A DNA stretch of 13,851 nt. It comes from Baffinella frigidus. Lineage: Eukaryota; Cryptophyceae; Cryptomonadales; Baffinellaceae. The translations under genes and the position numbers were made by a program. Position 1 is the first letter of the stretch, and every line of letters begins with the position of its first letter. The notes below the pieces were generated by a model that saw nothing but the letters and a program-made list of their open reading frames with translations, was not told the origin of the DNA and searched no databases. Location: NCBI GenBank assembly GCA_026770585.1, contig MU646373.1, forward strand, positions 202,584 through 216,434, written 5' to 3'. Shown here piece after piece: positions 6,349 through 13,400 of this stretch.

Positions 6349-7439
6349 ATGACTGCAGCGCGGTGGTACTTCCTGGTGGGGATGGTCACCTGTTTGGCAG
6401 AGTACCAGCCAATCTCTACATCGCCCTCGACTATGCACCGGTCAAACTCGCCGGACTCGCCGAACCTCCCGAGAAGGGAGAGCAGCGACACCCATCTCGC
6501 GACGCATTACGACGGCACTGGCATGAACGGCCGCGTGGCGCTAGGTGGTGGTTTTATGGCGTGCGACGGCTTCGCCATGGAGAAGAACTCCCAAAGGGGG
6601 CGACTTGCGGCAAGTCGCAGCATGGTTTCTCTCTCTCCAGGCGGCGGTGGGCACGATGTGCTGGAGTCGCGCTCCTCGCCCATACGTTCTATGTCCACGC
6701 AAAACCTTGCCCTGGACGGTGCCTCACCGCTGCGTGTCCCCTCCAGCGAACAGCTCGAGTTGCGCACGGACGTGCGCCATTCGAGCCGGGGGCTGAGTGC
6801 AGGGGCATTGACGAGGAGGGACAGAGAATCGGGGGAAGGCGTGCTGTCCGAGCCGCAAGAGGCGGCCGAGCGGTCGGGAGGTGAGGAGGAGCAGGAGCAG
6901 GGTGGCTGGGGGGCAGCAGGTGGCGCGGACGGCCGGACGGCATCTCGGGGTGGAGAAGGCCGGACGGCGTCTCGGGGTGGAAGTGTCAGGAGCGGAGACG
7001 CAGAGCGGAAGATGCTGATCGACGAGGACGGCGCGATGGCGGAAGGGCGCGAGGAGGCGCGCAACATGACGGGGTCGGTGGTGGGCACGGAGGACCTGGT
7101 GGCGTCCGTGTGGCAGTTCTGCAACGCGGGCAACGTGGAGGAGGCGCTGGAGCTCGTGCAGACGGACATGCGCAACATCTCGCAGCCCGCGTGCGCGGAC
7201 ATCCTCCTGGCTTTCGCCGAGGCGGGGCGCTCCGACTGCGCGCAGGCCGCGCTCCTCCACATGCAGATGCTGTGCGTGGAGGTGGGCGCGGTGCTCGACA
7301 CGTCCACGTACAACGCGCTGATGCTCGCCTACGCGCGCGACTCCGCCACCGCCGCCGAGGACGGCCTCGACCAGTCCATGGGCGTCCTCGACCTCATGGA
7401 CAAGGCCGGCGTCGATAAGGACATCACCACCTTCAACAG
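6349..7439 (+). CDS. PPR exon 1
   Basis: Ends in phase 2 at TTCAACAG|GTACCC. The first ~240 residues are low-complexity (Ser, Arg, Gly, Glu); a 27-nt tandem repeat at 6931-6984 encodes GRTASRGG(E/S) twice. Helical repeats start near LVASVWQFCNAGNVEEALEL, followed by ADILLAFAEAGRSDCAQAAL and TYNALMLAYARDS. The frame stays open into the intron to 7626, which gives a false proline-rich tail after FNR. Antisense open frames across 6507-7503 are by-products of the GC-rich codons. Confidence 0.8.
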
Positions 7440-10400
7440 GTACCCCCCTCGTGGCCTTCCCTCTCAGCAACCTCCAGAGGTGCCGCACCGTCTGCCCCCG
7501 CATCCCGCAGCACCCTATCCCGCAGCACCCGCGCCGCCCCCTCGTGCCCGTGTCCTGCCGCCAGATCCAGAGCTGTCCACCCCCCGCGCGCGCTGCGCCC
7601 TCCGCTCCTCACTCTCCGTTGCCTGAGCGATTCAGCCTAGATGGTTGGGAGGCGGCAGTCGTGTCTGGCGCAGGGTTTGCTTTTTGGTGGGACTGCATTG
7701 TGGGGGGGTGCGCACACATCGATGCGCATTCTCTCTCAAACGTGAAGTTGACACGAGACACGCGGAGGCGTGGAGTGATTGATGGGCGGTGGTGGAGTGA
7801 GTGATGGGCGTGACGGCTCGAGGGGCGACTGACTGTCGCGCGCGGCCGCAGGCTCATGGAGGCGTGCTCGTCCGCCGCGTGCGTGGTCGACCCCTCAGAA
7901 ATGGGCGACAAAGTCCTGGACCTGATGCACAAGGAGAAGGTGCAGCCGGACGTGGAGACGTTCAACACGCTCCTGGAGGCGTGCGGCAAGCTGGGGTGGT
8001 CGCGCGACACCGGCCACGGCCTCGAGGTACGTGTATGTCGATAGGCTAACGGACTAAAAATGGGCTAGTTAGGCCTACGGTATTGACTACGGTAGGCCGT
8101 AGGGGCCCAGGGGGGCTCCTACGAAAAACCCTACGGCCTACTGTAGGTAATACCGTAGGCCTAACTACCCCATTTTGAGTCCGTTAGCCTATTAATGTGT
8201 TTACTGCAAACGTATCGTAGAGACCATATATGGCTATGGCTCCATAGTAGAGAGAGGTCCCCCCTTCCGCGTGGTGCCACCCGGCAGCTATCCCGGCATG
8301 CCAGCGCCGAGCGCGCAAGTGCCGAGCAAGCGAGCGCCGAGCGAGCGAGCGCGAGCATGCGCACCCTCCAGTGGACGCGTTGCGTGCGAGCCCCACCCTG
8401 GAGGCGTGCGCCAAGCTCGGGTGGTCGCGCGACGCCGCCCACGGCCTGGAGGTCCCCCCGTCCTGATCCGGGACGCGTTTAATTTAAAAGAAAATGATTC
8501 CCTGTTTGTTCATTGGAGTTGGACGAAGGTTAATTAGGGCCCTGAGTAAATTTAATTAGGGCCAGAATCCGGTTTGATAGGCCATTTTCTTTTAAATTAA
8601 ACCTGCTCCCGGATGAGTCCCCTTGCTGCCTTCCGCCAGCTTCGCAGGCTAACATCCTGGAAGCCGGGCAGTTAAGCCTACAGCATTGCCTACGGTACGC
8701 CGTAGGGGCCTTGGGGGGGTCCTGCGAAACATTAGGTCCTAGGAGCCCTACGGCCTACCGTAGGCAGTATCGTAGGCCTAACTACCCGGGTTTCAGGACG
8801 TTACCCTATGAAGCTATCTCGCCATGCCAAGCTCGGGTGGTCGCGCGACACCGCTACTGAAAACCCACAGCTCCCGGGGGGTCAGAATCTGACCCAAACG
8901 GCTCCAATCATCACGTCCAAAATTCAAATTCCACTCAAAGTATCGTTTAAAAATCCCTCTTATTTTGTTTGAGTATCACAAACTGTCTTTTGAACCCAAA
9001 TTATTTTTTCAAAGAATTGATGGACAGGGTGGGCCAAGGGCTTGCAGTAGCGGACACTGCCTCGAGGTCCCCCCTCCGACCGTCCCGGTCAAGAGTGGAC
9101 CCAAGGATATATTTGGCGACGTAAGATCACTTTGTTCAAAAACCGGTCGGAATCCGACCGGTCGTGATGAATGATTACTGGTACAAAAAAGTCGAAAAAA
9201 TATTGTAGTGGTACAACCTGTCAACTTTTGTGATCGAGGATTTCAACGATTTGACCACTAGTCAGCTCTAGGAAGGCCCTGCATATTAATGTTCGAGGCC
9301 ACTCAATTTAAACCGCCTTGTATGCCATCATAAGAGTGGTTTGTCTTTTATTTTCTATATTAGCTTTGACATAGCTTTAATATAGGGGAAACCCCACCCC
9401 AAGATAGCAAAAACACGGTTTAAATTGAGAGGCCTCGCACATGAATATGTGCATACATAATGAGGGTTCAGGGGAGTCCTGGGGACACGGCATATTCCCG
9501 GCGTTTCCCTTGCTGCCACCCGGCACCACGCCAGAGTGCAGGAGGGGGTTGTTTTTTTTTAACCGCATCTGAATGCGGCTCTTGACTTTTGAAAATCACT
9601 GCCTTGAAGGGGGGATTGACTTTTGGCGAACCCGTCCAAGACTCTGGCGTGGCAGCTATCCCGGCATGCCGTTATCCCTTGAGTGGCCAGCCGGTCAAAT
9701 TTGATCGCCAAGAGGTCCTGGGCAGATCCCAGGGCCCTACGGTAGGGCGTATGAGCCTGCTGGCCACTTAAGAGATAGCGCCGAGTGAGCGCGAGCACAC
9801 GTCCCCTCCAGTGAGCGCGTTGCGCGCGAGCCCCACCCTGGAGCCCCCCACGCGCAACACGGGAAGCAGCGCCGATCTCATATGAAAACACTCACGATTT
9901 AAAAACTGGATCCAGTGAAATTTACTACACGGAACGATCTTTAATAGTAAAAGTTAAGAGAATGTGTAGTAATTTTGATTGAAATCCAGTTCATAAGTTG
10001 GAAGTGTTTGCCTATGAGATCGGGCCCGCCTCAGGAGACGCGCGGTCGCACCACACGAGAATGTTAGAGGGGCCTATCTAAAACCGTTTGCTTTTACAAG
10101 TGGGTATTTGTGTGGTAACTTTCGTGAGGTTGGTCACGTGACTCTGCGAAATTAGCACAGTCACGAGGTTGGTTACGTCATCCTGGTACAATTTTTTACA
10201 ACCCCACAAATAAATAGGACCCTCTAGCATTCTCGAGTGGCAGGGCTGACACGCGGGGCGCGATTGGCAGGTGGGGTCCAAGGTAGTGGCGCGGATGGTG
10301 GAGGAGGAAGTGCAGCCGACCACCGACACGTTCAACATCCTCATGTACGGGTGTGCGTGGGCGGCGGGCGCGGGCGACGGCTGGGGCGGCGTCGAGCGCG

Positions 10401-13400
10401 GGTACCACCTTCATATGCCAACGCACTGGAAACCGGGTAGTTGAGCCTACGGTATTACCTACGGTAGGCCGTAGGGGCTTAGGGGGGGTCCTATGAATCA
10501 TTAGGTCCTAGACTTGGGCGTCGTCGAGCGCGGGTAACCCCCCTTTCAACGAGGATCATCACACATCCACTTTTGACATCTTTCAAGGGAAACAACTTGC
10601 ATCCTCAAGTCAACCACGTCGGATCGTACGTGGAGAAGGCATCGGTTTCCCTCGATCGATCTGGCATGGTTAGGTCCTTGAGGTTCTTCCAGCTCCCAAT
10701 ATGGGCGGACTCTGGAACTGGTTCTGCCAAAAGCTATCCACCCGCGCCCCGCCGCGCCCCTCCCCCGCAAAAAAAACACCACGCCCGTGTTTCCATCTCG
10801 TAAGTGGCGAGTAGGCCCATACGCCCTGCCGTAAGGCCCTAGGACCTGCCTGGGACCTCTTGGCCGTCAAATTTGACAGCTTGGCCGCTTGACGGAAATG
10901 CATACCGTGGGTTTTGCGGGCGACGGCAAAAGGATGATGGTCACATATCTTTGGGGTGCCGCGTGTTTATGGTAACTCCTAAACCTGAAACCTAAAAGTC
11001 TAAACTCTAAACTTTAAACTCCAAACTCTAAACTCTAAACCCGTGACCCTAAACCCGTAAACCCTAAACCCTGAACCCTGAGCCCTAACTTAAACTCTAC
11101 ACCCTAAACCGTCAACCACTAACCACTTACCTAAAACCCTAAATTCTGAACCCTGAACCCTGAACCCTAAACCCTACACCCGTAAACCCGTAAACCCTAA
11201 ACCCTAAACCCTACACCCCAAACCCTTAACTCTACACCCTAAACCCTGAAACCAAAAAACCCTAGACCCTGAACCCTGAACCCTGAACCCTGAACTCATA
11301 CGGGATAATCATTTAATTGAATGAAGCTATGCAACGAAATTTACTACACAAATGCTTTACTAGTACTAGTGTGAGCCTTCTGTATAGTAAATTTCGTTGA
11401 CCATTCTCATTAAATTAAATTATATCCTCAGATAAAAAGAACCCTGAACCCTAAACCCTAAACCCTAAACCCTAAACCCTAAACCCTAAACCCTAAACCC
11501 TAAACCCTAAACCCTAAACCCTAAACCCTGCACCCTGCACCCTGCACCCTGCTCCCTGCACCCTGCACCCTGCACCCTGCACCTTGCTCCCTAAACCCTG
11601 AACCCTGCACCCTGAACCCTCAACACTGAACCCTAAACACTGAACACTGAACGCTGAACACTGTACCCTGCACCCTGCACCCTGCACCATGAAACCTGAA
11701 TCCCAAACCCTGCACCCTTAACCCTAAACCCTGAAACCCTAAACCCTGAAACCCTAAACCTGAAACCTGAAACCCTCAACCCGTAAACCTTAACCCTGAA
11801 CCCTGAACCCTGAACACATCCGGGTCAATCATTCAATGGAATGAAAATATGCAACGAAATTGACTAAACAAATGCTTTACTAGTACTAGTATGAGCCTTC
11901 TGAATAGTAAATTTCGTTGACCATTTTCATAAAATTAAATCGTATCCCCTGATAAAAACCCTGAACCCTGCACCCTGCACCCTGCACCCTGCACCGCACC
12001 ATGCACCATGCACCCTGAACCCTGAGCCCTGAACCCTGAACCTTGAACCCCCTCCTATAAACCCTAAACCCTGAACACTGAACACCGAACCCTGAACACT
12101 GAACCCTAATAAACCCTGAACCCTGCACCTGAAACCTGAAACCTGAAACCTGAAACCTGAAACCTGAAATCTGAAATCTGAAACCCTAAACACTATACCT
12201 GAAACATGAAAACCTGAACCCAAAACCCTCAAACCTAAACCCTCAACCCTAAACCCTAAAACCTGAACCCTCAACCCTGAATAAACCCTAAACCCTAAAC
12301 CCTAAACCCTAAACCCTAAACCCTAATCCATAGACCCCAACTCCCAACCCCCAAACCCCAAACCCCAAACCCCAAACCCCAAACCCCAAACCCAAACCCC
12401 AAACCCCAAACGCTGAACCAGGCTGGAGCTGATCGGGGAGATGGCAGAGAGGGGGGTGATGCCGGACGTGATCACGTTCAACAACCTCATCGCCGCGTGC
12501 GCCCAGGCTGCCGGGTGCGCCCCCTGAGAGAGCGAGAGAGCGAGCGAGCGAGAGTGAGAGAGTGCGAGAGAGAGAGCGCGCGCGAGAGAGAGAGAGGGCG
12601 AGAGAGAGAGAGAGAGCGAGAGAGAGAGAGAGAGAGCGAGAAAAAAAGGGAGAGAGAGAGAGAGAGAGAGAAAGAGCGCGCGCGCCCGCCCGCTGCGTGT
12701 CAGGAGCGCCTATCCTCTGATGATAACCTGTCCGGAGTTGCCCCTCGCGCCAAGCCGGGGCTTGCCCGTCCCTGCCATGCTGGCTGGCTGGTTGTCGCCA
12801 GGGCTGACGAGGGCGCTAGCGAGCCCTTCATCAACCCACGTTGCCACTAGCACCGTGAGCGGGTGGCGGGCGCGGTTGGAGGTGGCCGACATCCTCCTCA
12901 AATCCTAACCTAATCCAGGGACATGTTCAGTTCAAAGTTGGAAGAAGATTAAATAGGGCCCTAAGTCAAGTTAATTAGAGAAGAATCCGGTTTGATAGTC
13001 CGTTTTATTTTAAATTAAACCTGTTCCCGGCTGAAACCCCTGGCAGGATGTCGGACGGGGCGCTCGCGCTAGACCAGGCGTTCAAGCTGCTCTGGATCAT
13101 GATGGAGCTGGGGCTCGAGCCTGACGAGGGCACGTGCGACACCCTCATCGCCACGTGCGCCAAGACCGCCGCGGCCGGCGACGCCGACGGGGTCACCTTC
13201 GGCGTCAAGGTCTTGGATATGGTGTACTCGTCCGGCCTCTCGCCCGACCCGTCCATGTACAAGGCGCTCCTCGAGCAGTGTTTGAAAGTGGCCAAGTCGA
13301 AGCGCGGCGGGCCGGGGTGCCCGGACGGGTGGCACGGGGTGCGGTGGATGTCGCACCTCCTCGCGCTCATGGAGGCCTTCGACCCCCACACGAGCGAGGC

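Larger units (their letters stand above)
10976..12417 (+). repeat. Long interstitial telomere-type array filling PPR intron 3
   Basis: About 1.4 kb of CCCTAAA and variants. Pure CCCTAAA runs for about 75 bp at 11451-11527; other blocks are homogenised variants (CCCTGCA at 11528-11585, CCTGAAA at 12127-12165, CCCCAAA at 12352-12410). Two miniature elements interrupt it (11301-11428 and 11821-11948). It ends directly at the exon 4 acceptor, CGCTGAACCAG|G. Transcripts of the PPR gene carry the C-rich strand. Confidence 0.92.

Noticed and set aside
6507-7503. Long minus-strand open frames opposite PPR exon 1
   Set aside because: Low-complexity products antisense to a well-supported coding exon, as expected from GC-rich codons.
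11886-12274. Minus-strand frames rich in Gly, Phe, Arg and Val
   Set aside because: Translation of telomere-type repeat; not protein-coding.
10976-12417. A true chromosome end
   Set aside because: In-phase PPR exons flank the array on both sides, so it is interstitial unless the assembly is wrong.
12497-12850. Arg/Glu-rich frame through the GA microsatellite
   Set aside because: Translated simple repeat, and it overlaps the end of PPR exon 4 in a different frame.
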